From: Oceanisphaera marina
Lineage (GTDB): Bacteria > Pseudomonadota > Gammaproteobacteria > Enterobacterales > Aeromonadaceae
Assembly (NCBI RefSeq): GCF_014643915.1
Contig: NZ_BMKE01000001.1
Coordinates: 208,917-272,916, forward strand
Reading direction: 5' to 3'
Length of the DNA stretch: 64,000 bases
This document shows, piece after piece, positions 38,494-47,917 of this stretch. Both the position numbers and the translations under genes were made by a program. The notes below the pieces were generated by a model. The model saw only the letters and a list, made by a program, of their open reading frames with translations. It did no database searches and had not been told where the DNA came from. Numbering within the stretch: position 1 is the stretch's first letter; each line of letters opens with the position of its first letter.

Positions 38494-38751
38494 AATGACC
38501 CCTCTCCATGCTCCTCCCACGGCGCCCCCCCTTCCCAAATCACGGAAAATGCTCGATAAGTGAAAGTGTTACGCTCGTACGGCTGTGATAAATTTTAAAC
38601 TTAGTCGATCTCTGCTCGAAACGATATCAGGAACATGACTGCGGGCACCATGCTGGTGAAATCGATACCGGGTTGGCATGTGGCATGGCGTCACCATGAT
38701 AGAAAAGGAACAGGCATTCCTGCATGGGTTATGCGGAATGCCTGTAAATGG

Positions 38752-40026
38752 TTACACGCCCAGCTTATCACGCAGGCTATAGTAAGCGGCTCCCATGGCA
38801 CTAAAAGGCACTTGAAAACGTCGACCGCCAAAAAATGGCAAATGCGGTAAATTGGCAAATGCATCAAAACGCTCGGCCTGGCCGGTTAATATTTCCGACA
38901 GCAACTTGCCAGCCAGATGAGTGCAGGTCACGCCATGACCGCTGTAACCCTGCATATAGTAGACATTGGGTTCAAGCCGGCCAAACTGAGGCAGCCTGGA
39001 CAGGGTTAACAAGAAATGACCACTCCAGCGATAATCGACCTTGATCCCTTTTAATTGCGGAAATGTTTTCAAGAGTTTGGGCATCACCAGTCGTTCAATG
39101 TCATCGGGATCCCGTGCGCCATACACCACACCGCCGCCATAGATTAATCGTCGGTCTGCGGTTAAACGAAAATAATCCAGCAGATAATTACTGTCTTCAA
39201 CGCAATAGTTGTTAGGAATAAGACGGCTGGCTTGCTCTTCGCTTAAGGGCTCCGTCGTAATCACCTGCGAACCACAAGGCATGGCTTTAGCGGTCAGTTT
39301 AGGCTCAAGATTTCCCAAATAGGCATTACCGGCCATGACCACAAAATGCGCTTTCACCTTCCCTTTAGCCGTGACGACGGTCGCAGGGTCGCCGTGGCGA
39401 ATTTCCAGCACGGCCGACTGCTCAAAAATACGTCCGCCGAGTTGACGAATGGCGTTAGCCTCACCCAATGCCAGGTTCAGGGGGTGCAGATGACCACCCT
39501 TATGATCCAGCAGGCCGCCAACATAAGACTCGGTATCTACTTGCTGGCGTATCTGCTTGGCATCCAGCAGTTCCAGGTGCTGATGGCCATAACGCTCCCA
39601 ACCGGCTTTTTGCGCCTTGAGCGCGGCCATTTGCCGTGTATTGAGTGCCGCAAACATGCCACCCTGGCGAAAATCACAGTCGATATTATATTGTTTGATA
39701 CGGCTGCGAATAATATCGGCCCCTTCAAACATCATACTGCCAAGCATGCGGGCAGTATCCTGGCTGTAGCGGGATTCGATTACATCGATATCACGGCTGT
39801 AAGAGTTAACGATTTGTCCACCGTTACGACCGCTGGCGCCAAAGCCAATCTGACTGGCTTCCAGTAACACCACATCAAAGCCGGATTCCACCAGAAAAAG
39901 GGCGCTCGACAAACCAGTATAGCCCCCCCCCACCACACACACGTCGCACTGTATGTCTTCGTCCAGTTGTGGCCATGCCGGGTGTGTGTTTGCTGATGCT
40001 GCGTAATAGCTGCTGACATGTTGCAT
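38752..40026 (-). CDS. puuB: gamma-glutamylputrescine oxidase
   Basis: A 424-residue FAD-dependent oxidase of the DAO family. The FAD motif CVVGGGYTGLSSALFLVESGFDVVLLEA is at residues 29-56, followed by GASGRNGGQIVNSYSRD and the C-terminal YMQGYSGHGVTCTHLAGKLLSE. It oxidises gamma-glutamylputrescine to the aldehyde used by PuuC. AGGAG precedes the ATG. It sits between puuR and puuC on the minus strand. Confidence 0.93.
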   Translation of the reverse strand: MQHVSSYYAASANTHPAWPQLDEDIQCDVCVVGGGYTGLSSALFLVESGFDVVLLEASQIGFGASGRNGGQIVNSYSRDIDVIESRYSQDTARMLGSMMFEGADIIRSRIKQYNIDCDFRQGGMFAALNTRQMAALKAQKAGWERYGHQHLELLDAKQIRQQVDTESYVGGLLDHKGGHLHPLNLALGEANAIRQLGGRIFEQSAVLEIRHGDPATVVTAKGKVKAHFVVMAGNAYLGNLEPKLTAKAMPCGSQVITTEPLSEEQASRLIPNNYCVEDSNYLLDYFRLTADRRLIYGGGVVYGARDPDDIERLVMPKLLKTFPQLKGIKVDYRWSGHFLLTLSRLPQFGRLEPNVYYMQGYSGHGVTCTHLAGKLLSEILTGQAERFDAFANLPHLPFFGGRRFQVPFSAMGAAYYSLRDKLGV

Positions 40027-40080
40027 CTGCTTCTCCTTTATTCAGGGCTATGGACCTTTGACTGCAGCACTGCGCGTGCA

Positions 40081-40647
40081 TTAAAAATTGGCAGGGGTGT
40101 GCGCACTGACAATGCGGCACTCTTGCTCGGAATGATTGGTAAAGGTATGGGGTAATCCGGTATCGATAACATAGCTTTGCCCAGCTGCAAGCCAGTATTG
40201 CTCGCCATCCACAACCAGCTCGATTTCCCCCTCAAGCACTGTGCCCACTTCTTCCCCCCGGTGCTTGATGTGGCCGCCGGTGCTTGCACCTGGCGCATAG
40301 CGCTCAATCAAAAAATCCAGCGCGCGCTGGTTATTACCGTTATGTACCAACTTGAAAGACACCCCCTGGCTACCTATTTCTATCAACTCTTCAGGATTAA
40401 TCACCACCTGATAACGTGATGCCGGTACCAGCTCGGTGAAAAACTCGGATAAGGAGCGGTTATATACCTTGAGTATTTTTTGCAGGGTACTGACTGCAGG
40501 GCTGACTTTATCCTGCTCTATGGTGCAAATGGCACTGTGGGTAAGGCCAGCCAGCTCGGCGACCTTGCGCTGGCTCAAGCCGGCTTGCCGACGTAGTAAC
40601 GCCAACTGGCGACCCAGTACGACTTCCTGGCGTGGTGACGTTTTCAT
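40081..40647 (-). CDS. puuR: XRE-cupin regulator PuuR
   Basis: A 188-residue protein with an N-terminal XRE helix-turn-helix (LGRQLALLRRQAGLSQRKVAELAGLTHSAICTIEQDKVSPAVSTLQKIL) and a C-terminal cupin (GHIKHRGEEVGTVLEGEIELVVDGEQYWLAAGQSYVIDTGLPHTF). It is the putrescine-responsive repressor of puu genes. Its ATG overlaps the puuD stop as ATGA. A site at 41529-41543 matches the known PuuR consensus. Confidence 0.93.
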   Translation of the reverse strand: MKTSPRQEVVLGRQLALLRRQAGLSQRKVAELAGLTHSAICTIEQDKVSPAVSTLQKILKVYNRSLSEFFTELVPASRYQVVINPEELIEIGSQGVSFKLVHNGNNQRALDFLIERYAPGASTGGHIKHRGEEVGTVLEGEIELVVDGEQYWLAAGQSYVIDTGLPHTFTNHSEQECRIVSAHTPANF

Positions 40648-41408
40648 AACATGCCCTTCTGCTGCTGATAGTGGCAACAGGCTTGAATAAAACCATCAAA
40701 CAAGGCGCGAGACAGCGGGTTCTCTCGACTCTGCCATTCTGGATGCCACTGTACTCCCAGAGCAAACGGATGCTCGGCAAAGCTGATGGCCTCCACCAGC
40801 CCATCTGCAGCGATAGCATCGGTACGTACCCCGGCACCCAATAGATGCGCGCCCTGGGTATGCAAGGAATTGACCCAGAGCTCCTGAGATCCGGCCAGCT
40901 GACTTAACACGCCATTTTCAGTCGGTGTAATAGAGTGGGCGGGTCCGTATTGCCGGTCGATGGGCTGAGATTCATCTTCTCTGTGCTCATCAAACAAGCC
41001 GGTTTCATGCAGGCGCGGATACAAGCTGCCGCCACTGGCCACCACCATTTCCTGAAAGCCACGACAAATACCCAATAAAGGCAACTGACACTCTCGTATC
41101 AATGTTACCAGCGCCAGACTCAAGGCATCGCGGCCGGGATCGGCATTTGGCTCATTGCCGTGCGCCCCGTAATGATGGGGCTCTATATTACTCGGGCTAC
41201 CAGTGAGCAGGATGCCGTCGAGTAGCGATAAGGTTTGCCGCAAAACTGAAGCATCTTTGGCCAGGCGATGCACCAGAGGAAAAGGCAGGCCACCGGCATC
41301 CCAGACGGCATTCAAGTATTTTTGATGCAAGGTCATGGTGGGATGCGCGCCAAGCACTTGCTCACACATGATGATCCCCACCACCGGCCTGTTGATAATA
41401 TCAACCAC
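40644..41408 (-). CDS. puuD: gamma-glutamyl-GABA hydrolase
   Basis: A 254-residue class I glutamine-amidotransferase-like hydrolase: GILLTGSPSNIEPHHYG, nucleophile in LLGICRGFQEMVVASGGSLY, and catalytic His in GVQWHPEWQ. It frees GABA from gamma-glutamyl-GABA. Translation starts at a GTG (41408) with GGAGG eight bases upstream; later ATGs lie inside the conserved core. It heads puuDRBC on the minus strand, divergent from puuA. Confidence 0.93.
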   Translation of the reverse strand: MVDIINRPVVGIIMCEQVLGAHPTMTLHQKYLNAVWDAGGLPFPLVHRLAKDASVLRQTLSLLDGILLTGSPSNIEPHHYGAHGNEPNADPGRDALSLALVTLIRECQLPLLGICRGFQEMVVASGGSLYPRLHETGLFDEHREDESQPIDRQYGPAHSITPTENGVLSQLAGSQELWVNSLHTQGAHLLGAGVRTDAIAADGLVEAISFAEHPFALGVQWHPEWQSRENPLSRALFDGFIQACCHYQQQKGML

Positions 41409-41528
41409 TCGACTTCCTCCCGGATGCGTTGCCTATGATGTTTTTTCTATTACAAGTACATGCCGTATAAAAAATCTAACAAAGCAACCAAAAAACAGCA
41501 ACAGGTGTAATATATATTTAACAGTTGC

Positions 41529-41543
41529 CAAACATAATGAACA
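41529..41543. promoter_or_regulatory. PuuR operator
   Basis: CAAACATAATGAACA matches the published E. coli PuuR consensus AAAATATAATGAACA at 13 of 15 positions. It lies in the intergenic region between divergent puuD and puuA, 40-70 bases before puuA, a good place to repress puuA and perhaps both. Confidence 0.75.
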
Positions 41544-41595
41544 TACCTATGTTTGTTAGTGTTGAATATTATTAACAACAATGAGCGGTGAGCTT

Positions 41596-43020
41596 ATGCA
41601 AGCAGAGGCCTTTAATTCCTTTCCTGCGGTGACGAGTTTAACGTCATCCACCAAAGCGCTGAGTCCATTCGAGCAAGAGGTCGCTAAATACCTGGCCCAG
41701 TACCCGGATACCCAGTATCTGGATGTATTACTCACGGATTTAAATGGGATTTTTCGGGGAAAGCGCTTGCCGGTGAGTGCCCTCGATAAACTGGAAGCGG
41801 GTTGCTTCTTCCCCGGTTCTGTCTTCGCCATGGATTTTCGCGGTAATGTGGTTGAAGAAACCGGCGTCGGCCAGGATATAGGTGAGCCGGATCTGCCCTG
41901 TTTTCCCATCCCCAATACACTGGTGCCTTCGGCAAGTGATCCCGACACTGTTGCCCAATTATTACTGACCATGGAAATGGAAGATGGAACTCCTTTCCCG
42001 CTGGAGCCACGTAATGTGCTGACCAGGGTGTGGCAGCAAGTCAAAACCAGAGGATTGACTCCGGTCGTGGCGTTGGAAGTTGAATTTTATCTGGTTGATA
42101 GAGAGCGAGATGAAGCAGGCTACTTGCAACCCCCCCGCTCTCCCCTGACTCAAAAGCGAGATACTTATAGCCAGGTTTACTCTGTTGATAACCTGAACAA
42201 TTTTGCCGATATTTTGGCCGAGATCGACAGCCTGGCCGTACAGCAAGGGCTACCTGCCGATGGGGCCGTCGCCGAAGCCGCCCCGGGCCAGTTTGAAATC
42301 AACCTCACTCATACCGACGATGTATTGGCCGCCTGTGACCATGCACTGGCACTGAAGCGTCTCATTAAACTGGTTGCTGAAAAGAACGACATGGACGCGA
42401 CCTTCATGGCCAAACCTTATGAAGAGCATGCGGGCAGTGGCTTGCATGTGCACATCAGTGTGGTGGATGAGAGCAGGAATAACCTGTTTGCCGATGCCGA
42501 CGGCGAAGACTCTGCCCTCTTGCATAAGGCATTATCGGGCATGCTGGATTTAATGCCGGAAAGCATGGCGCTGCTCGCCCCCAACATGAACTCCTTCCGT
42601 CGTTTTCAGCCAGGCATGTTTGTTCCTACTCAAGCGTCCTGGGGTCATAACAATCGTACCGTGGCGCTGCGTATCCCCTGTGGCGATGAAGATGCAAGAC
42701 GGATCGAATACCGAGTGGCCGGCGCCGACGCCAATCCTTACTTGATTATGGCCACGGTACTGGCCGGTTTACTTCATGGGATCGATAACACACTTCCCTT
42801 GCCTCAACCTGTGATTGGTAACGGTATGGAGCAGGAAGGCGTCGCTTTTCCTACTCGACAAAGTGAAGCGCTGCAGGCCCTGGCTGACTCAACACAGCTG
42901 AAACACTACCTGGGTGAAGAATTTATCGAGGTATATCGTATTTGCAAATACGACGAACTCCTGGCGTTTGAGCGACAAATATCCGACATCGAATTGGAAT
43001 GGATGCTGAAAAATGCCTGA
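41596..43020 (+). CDS. puuA: gamma-glutamylputrescine synthetase
   Basis: A 474-residue glutamine-synthetase-fold ligase joining glutamate to putrescine with ATP, the first step of the Puu pathway. Blocks: LDVLLTDLNGIFRGKRLPV, VALEVEFYLVDRE, EAAPGQFEINLTHTDDVLAACDHA, MAKPYEEHAGSGLHVHISV and RIEYRVAGADANPYLIMA. The ATG at 41596 is preferred for GGTGAG three bases upstream; an in-frame ATG at 41581 lacks a site. It is divergent from puuDRBC and ends at a strong terminator. Confidence 0.93.
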   Translation: MQAEAFNSFPAVTSLTSSTKALSPFEQEVAKYLAQYPDTQYLDVLLTDLNGIFRGKRLPVSALDKLEAGCFFPGSVFAMDFRGNVVEETGVGQDIGEPDLPCFPIPNTLVPSASDPDTVAQLLLTMEMEDGTPFPLEPRNVLTRVWQQVKTRGLTPVVALEVEFYLVDRERDEAGYLQPPRSPLTQKRDTYSQVYSVDNLNNFADILAEIDSLAVQQGLPADGAVAEAAPGQFEINLTHTDDVLAACDHALALKRLIKLVAEKNDMDATFMAKPYEEHAGSGLHVHISVVDESRNNLFADADGEDSALLHKALSGMLDLMPESMALLAPNMNSFRRFQPGMFVPTQASWGHNNRTVALRIPCGDEDARRIEYRVAGADANPYLIMATVLAGLLHGIDNTLPLPQPVIGNGMEQEGVAFPTRQSEALQALADSTQLKHYLGEEFIEVYRICKYDELLAFERQISDIELEWMLKNA

Positions 43021-43188
43021 TTGGGCACCAACACCCTGCCAGATGCTGCATAACGTCCACTTGTAACGCCGCATCTACGCAGGGTACGATACTCCCCGCA
43101 TATTGTAACGACTTGTCCGAGGGTGCCATCACCACCATAGGCCTGTTGAGAGCCGGCTTACTGTTTGTATAACCGTATGTCACCCACA

Positions 43189-43213
43189 AAAAAGGCTCCA
43201 AAGGAGCCTTTTT
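43189..43213. terminator. bidirectional terminator between puuA and cyd operon
   Basis: AAAAAGGCTCC / GGAGCCTTTTT around a 3-base loop. T-runs on both strands serve puuA from the left and the minus-strand oxidase operon from the right. Confidence 0.9.
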
Positions 43214-43223
43214 AAACATGGAG

Positions 43224-43331
43224 TTACAACCCCGTTAGCAGCAGTTTGAGGGCGCCCCCCACCAAGGTCAGCAGCAGTACGCCGCCCAGGTAAAGAGCCG
43301 CAAACCACAGCCAGCTTTTCTTGTTGGCCAT
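43224..43331 (-). CDS. 35-residue DUF2474-type small membrane protein of bd oxidase
   Basis: A single transmembrane helix: KKSWLWFAALYLGGVLLLTL followed by VGGALKLLLTGL. It starts three bases after the cydB stop, with GAGGGG inside the cydB end, so it is translationally linked. Short one-helix proteins (CydX, or DUF2474 after cioAB) accompany bd oxidases and stabilise the haem site. The W-A-LYxxGV pattern resembles DUF2474 more than CydX. Too short for many gene callers. Confidence 0.75.
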   Translation of the reverse strand: MANKKSWLWFAALYLGGVLLLTLVGGALKLLLTGL

Positions 43332-43334
43332 CAA

Positions 43335-44324
43335 TCAATACCCCTCTTCAAAGTCCTCGACCTTGCCCGAGAAAATACGATAGCCCCACAGGGTGTAGGC
43401 ACAGATCAGCGGCAGGAAGATGAAAATGCCGGGTAACAGAAATTTCAAACTGCTTTCGGGCGCACTGGCCTGCCACAAGGTTAGCTGATGGGGGATCAGA
43501 TAAGGGAACAAACCCACGACCAAACCGCCAAAGCCCAGCACAAACAGGCCCACCGCCAGCCAGAACGGCCGGGTTTCATGAGGTTCACCATCCAGATCCC
43601 GGAACAGCAACCAGCCGAACAAGGCACTCAGCAAGGGCAGCGGCAACAGCAGAATAAAGTTGATACCGTCAAACCAGCGGGCGCGAACTTCGGTATTGGT
43701 ATATAGCGTCCACAGACTGACGATCACCAGGATCACCATCACGGTGACCACCAGCTTGCGGCCCAGGTGAGCGGCACGCGCCATAATATCGCCCCGGCTT
43801 TTCATCACCAGATAGCAGCAGGCCAGCAAGGCATAGGCCGCCATCAGCGCAAAACCGGTAAAGGCGCTAAAGGGCGTCAGCCAGTCCAGCGCTCCCTGTT
43901 CGCCGGCTTCCACCCCCTGTACCACGGCTCCCAAAATGGTGCCCTGACAAAAGGTTGCTACCGCAGAGCCCAGAAAGAAGGCCCAGTCCCACAAGGATTT
44001 GGAACGATGAGACTTGAAGCGATACTCAAAGGCCACGCCACGAAAGATAAGCCCAATCAGCATGATGATAATGGGCGTGTACATGGTCGATAAAATACCC
44101 GCATAAGCCGCCGGAAAAGCGGCAAACAGCACCACACCGCCAAACACCAGCCAGGTTTCGTTGCCATCCCACACATGAGAGATCGAGCGCATCATGTGGT
44201 CGCGCTCTCCCTCGCTTTTAAACCAGGGATACAGGATGCCAAGGCCAAGATCGAAGCCATCCAGCACCACATACATGAGCACCGCAAAGCCGAGTAATAA
44301 ATAATAAAACAGCGCCAGATCCAT
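43335..44324 (-). CDS. cydB: cytochrome bd-type quinol oxidase subunit II (CioB type)
   Basis: A 329-residue polytopic subunit. YYLLLGFAVLMYVVLDGFDLGLGILYPW, SHVWDGNETWLVFGGVVLFAAFPAAYA and EYRFKSHR are the CydB landmarks; the shorter length relative to E. coli CydB and similarity at the C-terminus fit the CioB group. It forms the oxidase with subunit I, encoded one base upstream, in the inner membrane. It reduces O2 to water from quinol without proton pumping. Confidence 0.93.
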   Translation of the reverse strand: MDLALFYYLLLGFAVLMYVVLDGFDLGLGILYPWFKSEGERDHMMRSISHVWDGNETWLVFGGVVLFAAFPAAYAGILSTMYTPIIIMLIGLIFRGVAFEYRFKSHRSKSLWDWAFFLGSAVATFCQGTILGAVVQGVEAGEQGALDWLTPFSAFTGFALMAAYALLACCYLVMKSRGDIMARAAHLGRKLVVTVMVILVIVSLWTLYTNTEVRARWFDGINFILLLPLPLLSALFGWLLFRDLDGEPHETRPFWLAVGLFVLGFGGLVVGLFPYLIPHQLTLWQASAPESSLKFLLPGIFIFLPLICAYTLWGYRIFSGKVEDFEEGY

Positions 44325-44325
44325 A

Positions 44326-45732
44326 TCAGTCCTCCACCACGTCGCGTTGCAGTTTCTTCACCCATTCAAGGGCAAAACTGGGCGCATTGACGCCAATCAT
44401 GTATTGCTCCAGCCGCGCCAGATCCGGCGGTCCCTTGCGGACCAGTTTGGCCATAAAATACAGATAAACCAGCAGCAGAGTGCTGTAGGTCAGCACAAAC
44501 AGCGTGAGCGAGAACAGCACCCGTTCGGCAGGCAAGGGCGTCACCACCTCCATAGTGCGCACCAGACCATGCACCAGCCAGGGCTGACGCCCTACTTCGG
44601 CCACATACCAGCCGGCCAGGGTAGAAATCACCCCTGCGGGTATCATCATGTTCATTAATATCAAGAAGGGTTTGCTTTCAAACCGGCTGCCCTGACGGCG
44701 TAGCCACAAGCCCCACAGGGCGGCACCTATCATCAGCATGCCCAGCCCCACCATGACGCGAAACGAGTAGAACACCAAAGGCACATAGGGTCTTTCGTCT
44801 GCAGGTACCGATTTCAGTCCCTGCAGTTCACCGTCGAGTTCGTGGGTTAAAATCAGCGAGGCCATCTTGGGCACTTTCACTTCAAAATGGTTGGTTTCTG
44901 CTTCCATGTCAGGAATGGCAAACAGCAGCAAGGGGGCGCCGGTTTCCTGCGCCGGCCAAATGCCTTCCATGGCCGCCACTTTAATCGGCTGATGCTCTTT
45001 CACGTTCAAGCCATGAGCATCCCCCACCATCAGCTGCAAGGGCGCCAGTACCAGGGCGGCCCACATGGCCATCGACAAGCCTTTGCGGGCAAAGGCCACA
45101 TCGCGATTCTTGCGTAAATACCAGGCGCTGACACCCCCAATCACGAAGGTGGCGGTCAGCATGGCGGCCAGCAGCATGTGCGCCAAACGATAGGGCATGG
45201 ACGGATTGAAAATAACTTCCATCCAGCTTTCAACTTCAAAGTGACCGTCTACTATCTTGTAGCCGGCGGGAGTTTGCATCCAGGAGTTGGCGGCAATAAT
45301 CCAGAACGACGAAATCCAGGTACCTATGGCTACCACGCAGGTGGCAAAGTAGTGCAGCTTTTCGCCTACCCGTTGCCAGCCAAACAGCATGATCCCCAGA
45401 AAGCCGGCTTCCAGAAAAAAGGCCGTCAGCACTTCATAGGCCAGCAGCGGCCCCAGTACCGGGCCTACCAGCTCGGAAAATTTGGAAAAGTTGGTGCCAA
45501 ATTCGTAAGACAGCACTATGCCGCTGACCACCCCCATGCCGAAGGTAATGGCAAAAGGTTTGATCCAGAACTTGGCCAGCTGAAAATAAACCGGATTACG
45601 GGTTTTCAGCCACATGCCTTCCCAGATGGCGATGGCGGTCGCCAGACCGATGGTAATGGCCGGAAAAATAATATGAAAGCTGATGGTAAAGGCGAATTGA
45701 ACCCTCGACAGTATGGCCGCATCTAAGTCCAT
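44326..45732 (-). CDS. cydA: cytochrome bd-type quinol oxidase subunit I (CioA type)
   Basis: A 468-residue haem-bearing subunit. Haem b595 ligand His20 (TISFHIIFPA), the His in PYRLAHMLLAAM and Met in VMVGLGMLMIG for b558, and AYEVLTAFFLEAGFLGIMLFGW are all present. The quinol loop after QLMVGDAHGLNVKEHQP is short, which places it with cyanide-insensitive (Cio) oxidases. AAGGAGG precedes the ATG and overlaps the end of a possible 32-residue leader gene. A possible FNR-type site lies about 200 bases upstream. Confidence 0.95.
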   Translation of the reverse strand: MDLDAAILSRVQFAFTISFHIIFPAITIGLATAIAIWEGMWLKTRNPVYFQLAKFWIKPFAITFGMGVVSGIVLSYEFGTNFSKFSELVGPVLGPLLAYEVLTAFFLEAGFLGIMLFGWQRVGEKLHYFATCVVAIGTWISSFWIIAANSWMQTPAGYKIVDGHFEVESWMEVIFNPSMPYRLAHMLLAAMLTATFVIGGVSAWYLRKNRDVAFARKGLSMAMWAALVLAPLQLMVGDAHGLNVKEHQPIKVAAMEGIWPAQETGAPLLLFAIPDMEAETNHFEVKVPKMASLILTHELDGELQGLKSVPADERPYVPLVFYSFRVMVGLGMLMIGAALWGLWLRRQGSRFESKPFLILMNMMIPAGVISTLAGWYVAEVGRQPWLVHGLVRTMEVVTPLPAERVLFSLTLFVLTYSTLLLVYLYFMAKLVRKGPPDLARLEQYMIGVNAPSFALEWVKKLQRDVVED

Positions 45733-45741
45733 ATTGCCTCC

Positions 45742-45840
45742 TTATGTACGTTGAAAACGGTTAACTGCCGCAGGCAGTGTAGCCAAGAGTAGAACAATAA
45801 AGATGGCAGAAAATTCCAGCATTAATGTGGCTATATTCAT
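45742..45840 (-). CDS. candidate 32-residue membrane peptide upstream of cydA
   Basis: An ATG-started frame of 32 codons ending 9 bases before cydA, its stop codon lying directly before the cydA ribosome site. The peptide has one hydrophobic helix (MLEFSAIFIVLLLATLPAAV) and a basic tail (NRFQRT). It could be a third oxidase subunit or a translational leader. No strong ribosome site is visible, so it remains a candidate. Confidence 0.45.
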   Translation of the reverse strand: MNIATLMLEFSAIFIVLLLATLPAAVNRFQRT

Positions 45841-45925
45841 ATAAGTGCTCGCAGATATCATTCAATGTAACAATGCACCTTACGAAGCACGAACTGTGCC
45901 ACAAAACAAAATACCTTTAATTACC

Positions 45926-45939
45926 TTAACTTAGATCAA
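45926..45939. promoter_or_regulatory. candidate FNR/ANR box
   Basis: On the minus strand TTGAT-CTAA-GTTAA matches TTGAT-N4-ATCAA at 8 of 10 fixed positions. It lies between the oxidase operon and the divergent histidine kinase, about 195 bases from cydA. Oxygen-responsive control of a bd oxidase would make sense, but the match is imperfect. Confidence 0.4.
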
Positions 45940-46054
45940 TAAAAGTCATAATACTTGCTCCAGCCGACAACCAGGTTTACAGTTTACACCTGTCTGGCTG
46001 TAAACCTTGTTTACAGTTTGATGCTCCCTCTTACTCCACACACCAAGGACTTCC

Positions 46055-47917
46055 ATGGCGCTCGATCTGGCCTTTGAATTGATGATGTTGCTCACCGCAG
46101 GTTGCGCACTTGTGGTGTCAACCTGGTTGTTCTGGCGAGCCCGCAGCCAGCGCAGCATGAAGGCCATGGCCGGCTTTGGCATCATGATGGCGGTGTGGTG
46201 CTGTGGTCATGTGTCGGTATTTTACGGCTGGGAAACACTGGGCAAAGCACTCATTCTGGCCAACCCACTGATGCCGACCTTTTTTCTCGACTTTGCCATC
46301 GGCTTCGTCAACCAGGGCGCTGGCCGACGCCGCTGGCTGGATCGCCTGGCAAAGCGGCGCGTATTCCTCTATCTGGCCGCATTACTGGTATTGGGCATCA
46401 GCTTGGTGGCCGATGGCGGCCACATTATTTCGTTTGGCCCCTTCAGCCACTACTTTGTATTCGGCGGCATCGGCTGGTTTAACATTGCCTACACTATCGC
46501 CATCGGCATACTGGCCCACGCCCTGCTGCTGTGGGGCTGGCGCACTCACAGCGGCAATCGTCGACGCTCCATCGCGGCGATGTTTGCCGCCGGTGCCTGG
46601 GGACTGTTGCTGGCCAGCAGCTTTATTTTTCCCTCGCTGGGGCTCTATTGGTATCCCTGGCCCATGCTGTTACTGCCCAGTTATGTGGTGCTGCTGGTGT
46701 ATGGCGTGGTGCGTTATCAAATGCTGGAGATCAATGCCTGGGCCAATCGCGCCCTGCTGTGGATTTTAATGACACTACTGCTGCTGGGACTGATCGCCCT
46801 GCTGAGCTCGGTCGCCGGTCAGTTTGGCATGCAGGCGCTGGCCAATGTGCCCAAATGGCAGCTGTGGCTCTATTCCATGTTATTACTGACCCTGGCATTG
46901 GCACTGTATCAGCCGGTCAGCAAGCTGGTGGCCAGGCTTATCTATCCCGGCAGCCAGCTGAACGAACAACGACTGGACAGCTGGCTGCAGCATTTGGCCG
47001 AAGCACGAGACTGGCCCGAACTGGGTATCATTGCCGAACAACTGCTCAGCAGCCAGATGGGACAAAGCATTCGGGTGCAGCTGCTGCCCGCCATGCAGGT
47101 TGCCCACGTCATCTCCGGCCCGTGCATCGTTTGCCATCATCAGGCAAGCGGCTGGCAGTCGCGCCTGCAAGGATTTGACGATGTCACTCCCAGCGTGCGG
47201 CTGGCGGCAGAAGTATTCGCCTCGCTGCTGACCACCCGCTGCAGCCTGCTGGAGCGCTCACTGCAATTGGCCGAAGCCGAACGCAAACGTTTGTCCGAGC
47301 AACACCTGGTAGAGCTTGGGGGGCTGTCGGCGGCCATGGCCCATGAGCTACGCAATCCGCTGAATATCATTTCCATGGCCTCGGCGGGGCTGGAAACCGA
47401 GCGCAAAACCATGATCCAGACCCAGCTCAAGCGTGCAGATCGGCTGATTTCCGACATGTTGACCTACTCGGGCAACATCAAGGTGCAACGTCATGCCGTG
47501 CCCTTGGCATCGCTACTCGATAGCTTGCGCCCGCAGTTCGACTGGCAACATGTTCAATTTGATTATCAGCTGGACGAACATCTCACCCTATGTGCAGATA
47601 CCTACCGGCTGCAGCAAGTGCTTGTTAACCTGCTGGACAATGCCCTGTCGTTTGTTCGCAACCAGCCCCACGGTAAAATCTGCATAGAAGCCAGCGCCGA
47701 TGACATTCTGCGGGTGCATAACAATGGGCCGGCCATTTCACCGGACATGCTGGCGCATTTATTTCGCCCCTTTGTCAGTAAACGCAGTGGCGGCAGCGGG
47801 CTGGGGCTGTCCATCGTCCGCCGCATTATGGACGCCCACGGCGGACGTATTACCCATCGCAGTGATCTGGGCTGGCCGGTCACCTTCGAGCTTTATTTCC
47901 CCAAGGATCACTCATGA
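46055..47917 (+). CDS. membrane sensor histidine kinase
   Basis: A 620-residue kinase. Residues 1-290 hold about nine hydrophobic segments, a 7TM-type sensor module. A GAF-like region follows, around residues 300-410 with CIVCHHQASG near 358-367. The HisKA box is LSAAMAHELRNPLNIISMAS with the phosphorylated His near residue 430, and the HATPase has NLLDNAL and GGSGLGLSIVRRIMDAHGG. The two-Cys motif CIVC in the GAF-like part could bind a metal or sense redox. The next gene, a sigma-54 response regulator, overlaps by four bases. Divergent placement beside the bd oxidase suggests, but does not prove, respiratory control. Confidence 0.88.
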   Translation: MALDLAFELMMLLTAGCALVVSTWLFWRARSQRSMKAMAGFGIMMAVWCCGHVSVFYGWETLGKALILANPLMPTFFLDFAIGFVNQGAGRRRWLDRLAKRRVFLYLAALLVLGISLVADGGHIISFGPFSHYFVFGGIGWFNIAYTIAIGILAHALLLWGWRTHSGNRRRSIAAMFAAGAWGLLLASSFIFPSLGLYWYPWPMLLLPSYVVLLVYGVVRYQMLEINAWANRALLWILMTLLLLGLIALLSSVAGQFGMQALANVPKWQLWLYSMLLLTLALALYQPVSKLVARLIYPGSQLNEQRLDSWLQHLAEARDWPELGIIAEQLLSSQMGQSIRVQLLPAMQVAHVISGPCIVCHHQASGWQSRLQGFDDVTPSVRLAAEVFASLLTTRCSLLERSLQLAEAERKRLSEQHLVELGGLSAAMAHELRNPLNIISMASAGLETERKTMIQTQLKRADRLISDMLTYSGNIKVQRHAVPLASLLDSLRPQFDWQHVQFDYQLDEHLTLCADTYRLQQVLVNLLDNALSFVRNQPHGKICIEASADDILRVHNNGPAISPDMLAHLFRPFVSKRSGGSGLGLSIVRRIMDAHGGRITHRSDLGWPVTFELYFPKDHS

